From positions 3,207,790-3,271,789 of the forward strand of contig NC_086363.1 of NCBI RefSeq assembly GCF_036324505.1: a DNA stretch of 64,000 nucleotides, written 5' to 3'. Of the stretch, positions 1 through 62,962 are shown piece after piece (the stretch's first letter is position 1; the number at the start of each line of letters is the position of its first letter). The notes under the pieces are model-generated. The model had not been told where the DNA came from. It did no database searches and was given only the letters and a program-made list of their open reading frames with translations. The translations under genes and the position numbers were made by a program. This stretch comes from Eleginops maclovinus (Eukaryota; Chordata; Actinopteri; Perciformes; Eleginopidae).

Positions 1-290
1 CAGAGCCCAGTCTGCTCTGATTGGTTAGCTGGCTGGCTCTGTTGTGATTGGTCAACTGCTCAGAGACGTCCCGCCCCTTAACCTATCACCTACAATGTGT
101 TGTAATGTAGCCGATAGAAGCGTGAGTGTTACATAGTGATGTCACTATGTTCTGGAAGTGGAGTCCAATGGAGGCGTTTCAGGAGGGAACACAGGGATTT
201 TAGCATTTGTAGACCATTTACATGCACCAAAACCAATATAAGATACTACAGGAAAGGGAAAAACCCAAACGTATAATAGGTGACCTTTAT
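1..290 (+). mobile_element. MITE-like dispersed element, copy 1 (5' truncated by the window)
   Basis: Begins inside the element at CAGAGCCCAGTCTGCTCTGA and ends near ATAATAGGTGACC. It shares the family's ordered landmarks: two ATTGG boxes, GTCCCGCCCCTTA, a TGATGTCAC site, and CAGACCATTTACATGCA-like sequence. Fuller copies elsewhere end in inverted AAAGGGGTCCTATTA-like termini, suggesting a non-autonomous DNA transposon. Confidence 0.7.
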
Positions 291-649
291 TGAGAATATT
301 GGACTACTTTGGAGGATTTGAAATGCCCCAGTATTACTTCAAGAGAGAGACGAAACTCTTCTTTCTTTGTCTCTTCTTTCTTTTTGGAAGGTTATCTGTC
401 GCCCCTACCTGCGTGAGATGCTGCGCTGCCAGGCTGTTTGAGTTTCATCATAAAAATGGGGGTCAGACGTCCCCTCACTCCACAGAAGTTTGAACAGTTT
501 CATGAACTGTGCAGCGGTTTGTTTCGAGCCCGAAGTGCCATCCATCTTGCCGCTGTGAACATCCATTCCTCTCAGCAAAGCGGAGTTTGCTCACAGGGAT
601 AAAAAAAACAAAAAACTTCTAGATCTTCTGCAGCTCTGACAGATTACAG

Positions 650-669
650 CCCCCCCCCCCCCCCCCCCC
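650..669. repeat. C homopolymer, 20 bases
   Basis: Uninterrupted run of C. Length is likely to be unreliable in any assembly. Confidence 0.95.
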
Positions 670-2290
670 ATCACTGTCTCTCCACTAAATCAATCTTACA
701 TTCTGCACGGCGCTGCGCAGCGTCCACATGGATTCAGCTGATGAAAACGCCGCTGACTGACACGTCTAATATCACAGTGCCCGCTCAAACTCTGGAAAGT
801 GGAGCAAACGGTGACATCTGGTAGCAGACCGACGGGTAAAATGAGACACAGCCAAATAATGATCCAGATATTCCAAAGGACTATCACTGTCAACTAAAAC
901 AAGTGACTGATTTGAGCTTAAAGACACCAGCAGTTCCCCATGGAGGCCGTGCATGCACACTGTGTTGTTTTGATTCCATGTCTGCAACTTATTCACCAAG
1001 TAAAACACAAGGAATACAAACAGAGTTCTTTATTCCCTTTAAAGTGACGTGCACCTCCTGTGAATACCTCTCCGTGCCTCGGGGGGGTTTTTCTCTCCTC
1101 GCCCGTCTTGAACAAACTAAAGTCATTATCGCCGTCAGCCTCTGCAAATCAAATTGGAAACTCTCTTATTGGTTTTCATGTTTGTTAGCGGCCTGACATC
1201 TGCATGTTTATCTCATGCGCTCGTTCCATGAGAGACAAATATTAGTTTACCTCGAGCAGAACAGAGGCAGCTACAGTGGGACGTATAGCCTCTGAGACAG
1301 GAGCTCCTTTAAATGCATTTTATGAATATTAATTGGGCTTTTTCTTCTAGGTATTCATCATATAAGTTGATTTTGGGCTCAGGTTTGTTGTGTTAGGGGA
1401 TGTTGAAGCAACTCTCTTGGTCGTACTTGTTGTGTAACAGCTCGTTGTGTTTTTTAAATCGTCCATCTTTATTAACTTATGGACGCATGAGCCCTTTATT
1501 CAATAAATCCAGCTGCTACAGCCTGCATAACAGCTTGTATTTAACTATAACATCGATTAAAAAACAGCTAGCTAGCTCTTTGAGTGTAGTTTGCTGTTTT
1601 ATGAACCAAATCTTCACATCTGTTGTTTACCTTGAAAAATAACAACACGTTTCAGGGAATGAAAATTTACATATGAGCAACTGGCGTGTAAAAGAATGAA
1701 TAATACACCTGAGTTTTGCTTTATTGGGCTGTGAGTTTCTCTGTTGATTCTCTAAATCGCTCTCAAATTTGTAATGGTTCACATGCAGAAATGTCTAGCA
1801 AACATGTACTGCTGTGATGTGACAATTCAAAAGTAGTTCCACAAAAAAGTAGACTTTTAACTCAGTTTTGATGCAACCAGTCTGCTGAATTCGTCAAAAG
1901 GCATTCGTTTGAAAGTCTTTCAGAGTGTGATTTGAAGTGTTGCCTACAAGTGGGAAACAATACACTGTACATGCAGCTGTAAAGTTTAACACACTGTGAC
2001 CTGAATGTGCAACGCTCCCTGTGGTAAAGTGCTGTTTGTAACATGATAAACATTCCTCTGCCGCTGCTGGTGGATGGATGAGTTTCTCCTCGTTTGTTAT
2101 TCAGGCCTCAGTCTGTCTGAAGAGGTACGGCAGGACAGCGGTGCAGCGAGAGGAAAGGCTGTGGGTACTAATGAGACTCTACCACAATGATAGAGGCGTC
2201 CTCCTCATGCATCTTTCATACAAAGACCTGCCCGAGAACACACACGAGAGAGAGGCGCTGCTGCATCGTTGCGTGTCCCGGCATTAATGA

Positions 2291-2317
2291 TGTGTGTGTG
2301 TGTGTGTGTGTGTGTGT
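2291..2317. repeat. (TG)n microsatellite
   Basis: About 13 uninterrupted TG units in the tbc1d32 3' flank. Confidence 0.95.
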
Positions 2318-2378
2318 CGGAGCCATGAAACCATCACAGCGTGTCATTCGAAAGGTTGTTCGTCTGTCTGGACAATAG

Positions 2379-3208
2379 TTTATTCTCACTTGAAACACTT
2401 GGAACAGCAGCGTCTTGCAGGACACATACAAAAGGTCTGAGATATTTACACTGCAGGAAGGAATAAATACAGAATACAGGTTTGATTGTTTGATCTTTCA
2501 AACTGTTGTTCATGATCGTCACATATTTACATCGTGTGCGGAAGCTCTTTACAGGTCACGTTGTTGCAAGAAATCACACTTCACTGCATTTAAGGACAAG
2601 GCAGGTGGTATCCAATATGGCACATCCAATGAAAGATCATCCCAAAAAACGATACAGCCTGTCTCTGGATACTTATCGAGCCTCAGCCCTTGGCATTTTG
2701 GAAATATATTCAAAAAAGGCTGGAATAAAACCGATTTCAAGGGTAAAACTGGTTCAGTAATTACCTTTCACAGCTGGGCTCTGAAGTCCATTTAAAAGGT
2801 GAATACTGCTTTAGTTTGGGACTACTTTCATAGCAGATTCTTCCACATTTGTTATTCCACCGACACAGAAAAATGTCAATAAGATGTTTCAGTCTTTCCA
2901 TGATTTGTTGTCAGTAACACAAGCTAAGAAAACCAACATGCTCATCCTTTAATTTCAAGTAGCAAACCTGAGTTATGTAGCGCACTCTCTCCAGAATATC
3001 GCATTGTTGTTGTGATGAGAGACTTTTATAAACACGAAGCATGTCGGTCTCTTCTCTGTGCTTTGCTGAAGTTACTTCAGAGAGTTTCGAGAGACACAGC
3101 TTCAGTTTCCTCACACCAGAAGACATTCCGGTATTTCCTGCCTCTGTCCTTCCTTTAAGCGCAGACTTTAAGAGGTCATACGTCCTGTAGTAACACGGGA
3201 ACCCGCTC
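2379..3208 (-). other. tbc1d32: Putative 3' UTR of tbc1d32
   Basis: The first canonical AATAAA on the minus strand after the stop is at 2379-2384; a weaker ATTAAA lies at 2948-2953. No other gene evidence is seen here. The end point is a guess from the signal alone. Confidence 0.35.
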
Positions 3209-56246
<53,038 letters not shown>

Positions 56247-57567
56247 CTCTAATGTGAACATTTATGAGGGTGAAGGCGGGTTAATGCTGTAAGGGATACC
56301 CAGGGTTTAACAGACAACTGTTCAACTGTTCAACTACTATAAGATGCATAGAAAGAGTAAAAAACACACCAAAGATTAGTAAAAGAGTTTATGAATATAA
56401 CCTTATGTACTTTTTCTGAATTGAGGTTATCATTTGTTTGTTTTTGCTTGTACTTGTTTAAGATGTAAAGCCATTTAAGTGGTGTTGGGTATTAACGTTT
56501 TTGAATTTGGGTAGGAAATATCCTTTCTAAATGAAAAGGACTCACTTTGAATGCTCAGCACACAGGGGAAACATGCTTATGGTTTGGGTCATGCATAATT
56601 CAGAAACAGTGTTCAGCAGTTCATCACTGACAGGTGTGATTACGGGTCCGTTCAGTGGGAATAACGTGTTTCATTGTCACTACATAGCTGTTTGCACACC
56701 ACAACACACAAATACAATTACAAACAGCCACAGTTAATTGGTCTATGATGTTCACCCAAACTAAATATATAATATTTAAATGTAGAGCCAAAAACAGGTA
56801 AATACTTGCTTCTGTTTAGCTTGATGAAGCTGTAACACAGCTAGCTGAAGACAACACAGCACAATTTTAACTTAAACTGCAGCTGTACGAAAACCAAAAT
56901 CTCGCCGCTGCACAAACTGAACGCCCGAACATCAAGACATCATATGAAGGATATTTGAAACCCGTTTACCTTGTTTAAACCCGTTTACTTGTAAAACTGT
57001 TTCATCCAGGTAGCATTTTGGACGAATTTGCTACCGAGTGCTGCGTCTCTATGGAAACGGTGGTGCATTGTGGGTTGTCAGATGAAACTGCGCGCTGCCT
57101 TTTGAGCGTTGGAAATATGAGTTTCTTCGCTGAGCTATGTGACGTTTCAGAAAAAGCATCCTTGAAAATACAAGATCTCTCACAGAGAATGTAATGGTAA
57201 TTTATTTTGTCATAGATGATTGTTTATTATCTAGAACCTGGAGTTTTAACATGGCTGTTATAAGTCTGTATTCTTCTGAAACATTTCTGTCGTTTTTTCT
57301 CGTGAGGTCATAAAGGCAGCACCACCAACTACGTCACATGGTTCAATGTTTTTGCTCTTTTGACATGGTGCTGCGTGGAGACATCTCTGCCTGCTGAAAC
57401 CAGCTGAAACTCTGCTAAACCTTCATTTTTTATCAGAACTTTACTATGTCGTAACAAAGAAACACGCCTGACTTACGAGTTAACTTTACGGTTAGGAATC
57501 TCAACGCTAAATCAGCTGTTTAAGCTTTAGCTATATCAAGCTAGCATCAGCATCAACAGTGTGGGCT
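56247..57567. promoter_or_regulatory. Head-to-head intergenic region, candidate bidirectional promoter
   Basis: About 1.3 kb separates the start codons of tbc1d32 (minus) and hsdl1 (plus). It contains the X-box, the string GCATTGTGGG at 57064-57073 (resembling part of the ZNF143 motif) and a short plus-strand open frame with a plausible donor at 57197. Transcription starts are not visible directly. Confidence 0.5.
57045..57058 (-). promoter_or_regulatory. Near-consensus RFX X-box in the tbc1d32/hsdl1 promoter
   Basis: On the minus strand the site reads GTTTCCATAGAGAC against the RFX X-box consensus GTYNCCATRGNAAC, 13 of 14 positions. RFX factors drive many ciliary genes from X-boxes close to the start site, which fits tbc1d32. 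A likely donor (AACAAG then GTAAAC) on the minus strand at about 56972 suggests a 5' untranslated exon starting just downstream of this box. Confidence 0.6.
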
Positions 57568-57790
57568 ATGGCGTCGGTTGACAGCTTTGAGCTTTTGTAT
57601 AGAGAGATTTCTAGATCATGCAATCCTTACTTTGAAACCCTCGCCCTGGTCGGTGCCATTTACACGGCCAGCAGGGCAGTAATCCTGCTCAGAGGCTGCT
57701 GCTCTTTGGTCAGGGTGCATTTTCTGCCCAGAATAATCCCCAATAAGAAGAAGCTGAGCCAAAGGTTTGGAGACTGGGCCATCGTTTATG
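57568..57790 (+). CDS. hsdl1: hsdl1 exon 1 (residues 1-74)
   Basis: From [20 protein letters not shown] through a hydrophobic segment ([16 protein letters not shown]) to GDWAIVY, ending one base into a Gly codon at donor GTAAGG. Confidence 0.94.
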
Positions 57791-59681
57791 GTAAGGATGC
57801 AGAAACAAGTGCATGATGTTTTAGATGTGTGTGGCAGAGGTAAGAGGAGAGTCAGTTTCCACAGCGTATTCTGTATGCAAATATTCATATTCATCGTTGA
57901 CTAATCAGTTACTCATTTGGTCTAATAATATAGGTGATCTGATTAACTCAGTAATCAAGTAAATTGTTTCTAAATTTGAAGCCATATCCATGTTAATGTT
58001 CAATAACCTCTCAGTTATCTATCCTTATTTCTTCCTCACATGATTTGATAGATGTTGTCCTCTCTCATGTCAGGTGCATCAGAGCCGGTGGCCAAAGCCT
58101 ATGCAGAGGAGCTGGCCCGACATGGCATCAGCATCATCTTTGTCACTCAGAGCAACGCCTCCGTTAGAGACATCGCTGCTTTACTCTCCCAAAGCTACGG
58201 GGTGGAAACTGTGGTCCTGCTCGCTGACTTCTCTTTGGACCAGGGAGCCAGCAGTGCCATCAAAGAAGCCCTGAAGGGCAAAGAGATCGGCTTCCTGGTG
58301 AACTGCGTGGCGTCTTTGGATTCCCCTCAGAGCCTGATGGAAATGCCCGAGCAGGGCCTGCTGGATCTGGTTAATCAAAACGTTGCGGTGGCGACTCTGA
58401 TGACCCGGTTGGTGCTGCCTGGGATGCTGGAGCGCAGCAGAGGAGCCGTGGTCAACATATCATCGGGTGCCTGCTGCAAACCTCTGCCTGGAAGAGTGAC
58501 ACTCACTGCCTCTGCTGTAAGAAAAACACTGACAATAACTGCCTCACAGATACACATAAAGTACCCTTTTTAAAAAAAGTAAATTCACAATATATTTTTT
58601 AATGATCCTATTTTCCTTTTTTCTCTTGACATTTCAGGGCTATATGGATCATTTCTCAAGAGCTCTTCATCTGGAGTACAGCGGCAAAGGAATCTTTGTC
58701 CAAAGTCTGATTCCTTTCCAGGTAGATCTCTTATTAGTTGACGAATAAGTAGGCCAGCCTGCTGTACCTAAATACATTTAAGGGGCCAACCAAAGTGTGT
58801 CAAGCTGGGAAAAGCTAGTTTCAAATGCACATCACGTTATTTTTGTTTGTATTTAGACAACATTGAACATTTGAGAGTTTTGCGTTGAAAAAATGTGTGT
58901 TTGGTTTATATTTCTCAAAGTAATTTACCAAAAATAGTTGGTGTTTTTACCAAAACTGGAAATAGCTGGAAAACTAGTTGATCAACAAAAAATATTGTAG
59001 CTTTTCTAAATTGTATTTCATGTTAAACTTATATAATATGGATCTATTTTAGAGACCACACGATTATTTGATGAATACAGAAAATAATCACATCAAGATT
59101 TCTGTCACACACGAAACATGACTATTATTATTAAAAATGTTTACCCTGAGTATACATTTCTATGTCAGTGTTTGATAAACAGTATGTATATGTGTTCCCA
59201 GATAAGTGAGCAACCACTATCATCATCATCACCGTCATCACGACTCAACTGGTTTGAACCGCAGCCGGACGTCTACGCCCGGCACGCCGTCTCCACCCTG
59301 GGCGTCTCCAACAGGACCACCGGCTACTGGCCTCACACTCTGCAGGTCAGCACAACACAGGTCATGATGGGTGTTCACATTGAAGGAATTCTGCTTTGTA
59401 GAATTGATGCAAAGTCTACATAGAATTGTCGTTAAATTCTACATCTATGTTTATTGTTTGTTTGCAGTCCTTATTCTTTCTCTATTTAGCGTTTTTCTCA
59501 AACAGTAACTCTCACAGTAACACAGAGAACATTCCAGCCTTTGTGAGAACAGGATCTCAAACATATTTCTGTGTGCTGATCCGTTTCCCTCTGCTGTTTT
59601 TCTTCACAGTACGGACTGATGAGACGTATCCCAGACTTTATTTGGGTTCTTGGATCACGTGTGTGGATCAGTTTAAGCTAA
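57568..59681 (+). CDS. hsdl1: hsdl1, inactive hydroxysteroid dehydrogenase-like protein 1, 5 exons
   Basis: A short-chain dehydrogenase/reductase family member thought to be enzymatically inactive and mitochondrial in mammals. Exons 57568-57790, 58074-58516, 58638-58721, 59202-59345 and 59610-59681 give 321 residues, against about 330 in human. The N-terminus [20 protein letters not shown], the blocks [20 protein letters not shown] and [11 protein letters not shown], and [20 protein letters not shown] identify it. The Rossmann TGxxxGIG motif is replaced by GASEPVA. The YxxxK position reads LTASA, so both Tyr and Lys are absent. The ATG at 57568 is preferred over the one 9 bp upstream because it matches the mammalian start. 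All introns are GT-AG and there is no frame break. Confidence 0.95.
58074..58516 (+). CDS. hsdl1: hsdl1 exon 2 (residues 75-222)
   Basis: Main Rossmann-fold exon. [14 protein letters not shown] replaces the usual glycine-rich loop. NCVA stands where NNVG/NNAG is expected. ISSGACCKP is conserved. Ends TASA at donor GTAAGA. Confidence 0.95.
58638..58721 (+). CDS. hsdl1: hsdl1 exon 3 (residues 223-250)
   Basis: Encodes [20 protein letters not shown] then VQSLIPFQ, conserved in the family. In phase at both ends. Confidence 0.95.
59202..59345 (+). CDS. hsdl1: hsdl1 exon 4 (residues 251-298)
   Basis: Encodes a Ser-rich start (SSSSPSS from TCA repeats), then [20 protein letters not shown] and WPHTLQ. 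In phase at both ends. Confidence 0.94.
59610..59681 (+). CDS. hsdl1: hsdl1 exon 5 (residues 299-321, stop)
   Basis: Encodes [20 protein letters not shown] then SLS and TAA. Shorter than the mammalian C-terminus, which has about ten more residues. Confidence 0.9.
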   Translation, partial: YGLMRRIPDFIWVLGSRVWISLS

Positions 59682-60970
59682 GAGCTCTCCTCTCCTGCCT
59701 CAAATACAGACTTAACCCACTTACTGGATCTCCTGGTTACAGAGTTTTAGTTTGCCATTAGTCTAAATTCATTAAACGTGCAGGCTCAGTTAAGGTTGGT
59801 AGGTAAAGATAATCTCATCTATTTATTTGGTTTCTATATTTATTGAAGCTGCAGTGGAATTTGCCTAAATGAATGAATCAATATATGGTCTGACAAATGT
59901 GTGACATCCTTTAATTACCTATAGACACTAGACAACCTTATGATACATGTCATGAAGGGATAATGTACCCTCAAAATGATCATCTGTATATCAAAACCTC
60001 ACCCTGTGTCACCTTGAATTCTTAAAGCACATGTTGTGTTTCTTGCAAGCCTCCATGGTGAACACAATACAATCGGGGCCACGTTCAACAACTAGCAAAA
60101 CTATATTCAACAAATCAGTTTACAAACTCTTACACACCGTGTGCACTATAATCCAAGTGTCATTCATCCAGTTGTATGCTCACTACTTCCTAAACACATT
60201 TGTTTTAGCTTAAATCGTTCTTTTTAAAACACTTCTGTATAACAGTCTCTCTCTTAAGCAGGCACACTGCTCCGTCAGACAAGGCCTAGGTCATACCATT
60301 GTATACTGAATGTATAATTATTCTATTTTATTATATCTATGTATTTAAAAAGGTTTCACACTGATATAGCTCAGTTTAGAAGTATAGGTGAGTTTCAAAA
60401 ACCTCAGCTCAAATGTTACATGAAATAAACACAGCTAGGAAAAAGCAATAAGAAATCTGCCACCTTAAAATAAACAAAATCTTACTTCAGTTTTATCCAA
60501 AGGGTTTACTTTGTGTGGGCTCAGATGCTCCCTATGTTGTTGTTTTGTGCTGACTTTCCATTATCTCTGCTTGTTCCACTGGTTACTGGTATCTACGTAC
60601 CACACCCACCGTATATAGGACGCGTTCAAAGACCAAATGGCATTTACCCAAAAACCAACCCGACATCATTCACAGCGAGAGAGACGGACTAATGTCGTAG
60701 GATAATTCTGTCTCAGTGTTTTAGCGTGCAGAGCTGTATTAAACAACAACGATTAATAGAGTTATAAATCTCAACGTGATGTAGAGTGAGATTGTGATGT
60801 TTGTTTCGTTTAGAAACGGTATTTGAGATATATTTAGTATGTGTATATATTGCTCTAAATTGTGGATCTGTAAACAAATCAAGATGTGTTTTCTGAGTGG
60901 TTGCTTACACTTATAACTCAAGTGTGTCATCATAATACGAACAAACAATAAATATCTTTCTCCACTCCCT
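59682..60970 (+). other. hsdl1: Putative 3' UTR of hsdl1
   Basis: AATAAA at 60947-60952 is followed by a GT-rich stretch (CCTGTGTTTT), a good cleavage context. Earlier AATAAA copies at 60424-60429 and 60469-60474 could give shorter transcripts. Confidence 0.45.
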
Positions 60971-61344
60971 GACTGTCCTGTGTTTTATTTAGAATATATT
61001 TGAAATGTTGACTGATTCTGACGGCCACGAAGGCTTTGTTTTTCTCCTAAATGTCAGCATGGTGTCAATCATTTACCTGAACAGACACTTCTAGAGTTCA
61101 CCCTGTGACCCCTTCACATCAGCCGGGTCACAGACTGTTTGTACACCCTAGTGAAAGAGAGTGAGGTGCAGGCTGCCGTGAATCCACGTGGTGCAGAGCC
61201 AGCCTGGCTTAAACACAAAACCAGTATCTGTGAATCCATTGGAGGTGTCATTATCTGCAGACAACTAACTCAGATTACTTTCAGGCTAAATTGGTGCATT
61301 TAATAGGTTGTAAAGCATTTCCATTTCCTAGCAACATTAAGCTT

Positions 61345-61446
61345 CATAAGACTATGGATGGATTTTAGAGTTTCTAAACCATTTACATGCACTAAAACCT
61401 ATATACACACTACAGGAAACGGTAACCGCCAAAATAAGGCCCCTTC
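61345..61446 (+). mobile_element. MITE-like dispersed element, copy 12 (terminal fragment)
   Basis: The distal block only: AAACCATTTACATGCACTAA, TACACACTACAGGAAACGG and a decayed terminus near AAGGCCCCTTCA. Confidence 0.5.
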
Positions 61447-61674
61447 ATGTGCAGAAAATGAAGATAAAAACGTGCATGATTTTGCATCCCAGCTGCTAGG
61501 ATCCCATGTAAGATGATGCCTGCTTTTCCTGCCTCTTAGTGAATCCTGGAAGCATCTGCGTTTGTAATCCTCATGCATCAATCATCCGTACCTTTTATAC
61601 TAAACGTACATGAGGTATTTTGTTCTTAAACAATGACACAAAAGGCTCCTTACAACCTTGATTCTGGCCTGTCT

Positions 61675-61693
61675 CCCCCCCCCCCCCCCCCCC
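61675..61693. repeat. C homopolymer, 19 bases
   Basis: Uninterrupted C run upstream of the connexin. Confidence 0.95.
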
Positions 61694-61920
61694 TTCCTTC
61701 TGCCTCTGTTCCTTCTCCTCTGTCAAAGTCAACCGAATTGTCACCAATGTAAAACACAGGACTAAACAAGGTGTCCAGCAGCCACTCAGATGCAGTGTTA
61801 GGACTGGAGGGGTTTTGTTGTGGTTAGGGTGGTGCCCTTCCAGATAACACACAAAAGGAACGATGAAAGAACTTCTTCTTCTCCTCTTATTCTCCTCGTC
61901 TTCCTCCTGAGACGTTTGTC

Positions 61921-61958
61921 TCTTCAACCATCTTTTTCTCTGTGGGTTTGTTCAACTG
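61921..61958 (+). other. Possible 5' untranslated exon end of the connexin gene
   Basis: A strong donor (ACTG then GTAAGT at 61959) lies 850 bp upstream of the coding-exon acceptor at 62808-62809. Connexin genes typically have a separate noncoding first exon. The exon start cannot be placed; the start given is arbitrary. Confidence 0.3.
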
Positions 61959-62833
61959 GTAAGTTCTTATTTTTATATATACATGTGTATTCTCCTCTAG
62001 GCTGTTAATGGACTGGAATCACTTGTAGTTGGTAGGTTAAAGGGTTTATCTTGGTTGGTGTTTTGTAATAATGTACTCTGCAATATATTGTACCACGCAC
62101 AATTTGAAAAAATAACAATCTGCTAGCTTTTTGTACTTGGAAGTGAATGCAAAAAACATAACAACAAGCTCAAAAGGAGAAGCTATGTGTAGTGGATATG
62201 GTAGGGATGAAGTTATTTTGTTAATAAAGTTAGAAATAACTTAACAAGCGTAGAAAATAACACAACAAACTGCATTCTTCTAATTACCGGTTGTGAATGA
62301 ATGCTTTAACTATGATTCTGGTTAAATAAACACATGTTAAACACATACAGTAGAAAAAACAATACAACATTAATGAAACAACCATAAAATATCAATAAAG
62401 GCTTTATTGTGTAAAATAAACCTTTAACACTGGATGTTTTTGAAAGCTTTGACCTTAAACTATAGCCGTGTTTTTAGTCAATCTTTATTCGTCGTTCCTG
62501 GAGCTGACATTCTTTGAATTAAGATTTGCAACCGTTACAATCAAGGTTAAGGTCTTATAGTTTGCAGCAGATTAGTATGTTTTGGAGACTTTAAATCAGC
62601 AGCTGTGGCATCTATCAGTAAACCCACAAGCCTTCAGGAAGTGATAAAGATTGGCCTTGTGAGAGGGGCTGTGTTCTGGCTTTAACTACAGTGATTCTTG
62701 TAAGAGTGTTTGTGAAACTGCAACAGAAATATTCTCCTCTTCTCAGCCAATAATACTTCTGTATACTTCTCAAATAGCACATGTATGATGTTTTTATCTC
62801 CTCACTCAGAAAGCAGGACAACTGGCGACTGAA

Positions 62834-62962
62834 ATGGGCGAATGGGATCTGCTGGGTCGCCTGCTGGATAAAGTGCAAAGCCACTCCACGGTGATCGGCA
62901 AGGTCTGGCTCACCGTGCTGTTTATCTTCCGCATCATGGTCCTGCGCACCGGCGCTGAGAAG
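62834..62962 (+). CDS. cx32.2: Connexin coding exon 1 (residues 1-43)
   Basis: Encodes the N-terminal helix and TM1, ending GAEK. The frame would hit TGA four bases on, so a splice at AAG then GTCTGA is required. That donor is weak. The 5' side of this exon probably begins at 62810 after acceptor CACTCAG. Confidence 0.88.

Larger units (their letters stand above)
291..2378. other. Intergenic DNA 3' of tbc1d32
   Basis: No coding similarity recognised on either strand. It holds a 20-base C homopolymer (650-669) and a (TG)13 array (2291-2317). The short open frames here look like chance. Confidence 0.5.
60971..62809. other. Intergenic DNA between hsdl1 and the connexin
   Basis: Contains a fragment of the dispersed MITE-like family (about 61345-61446) and a 19-base C run (61675-61693). 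No coding similarity recognised. Confidence 0.45.

Noticed and set aside
2415..2795. 126-codon plus-strand open frame
   Set aside because: Antisense to the putative tbc1d32 3' UTR, no family resemblance and no flanking splice or promoter logic.
57559..57567. Alternative hsdl1 start three codons upstream (MWAMASVDS)
   Set aside because: Family N-termini begin at the second Met (MA-VDSF), so the start at 57568 was preferred.
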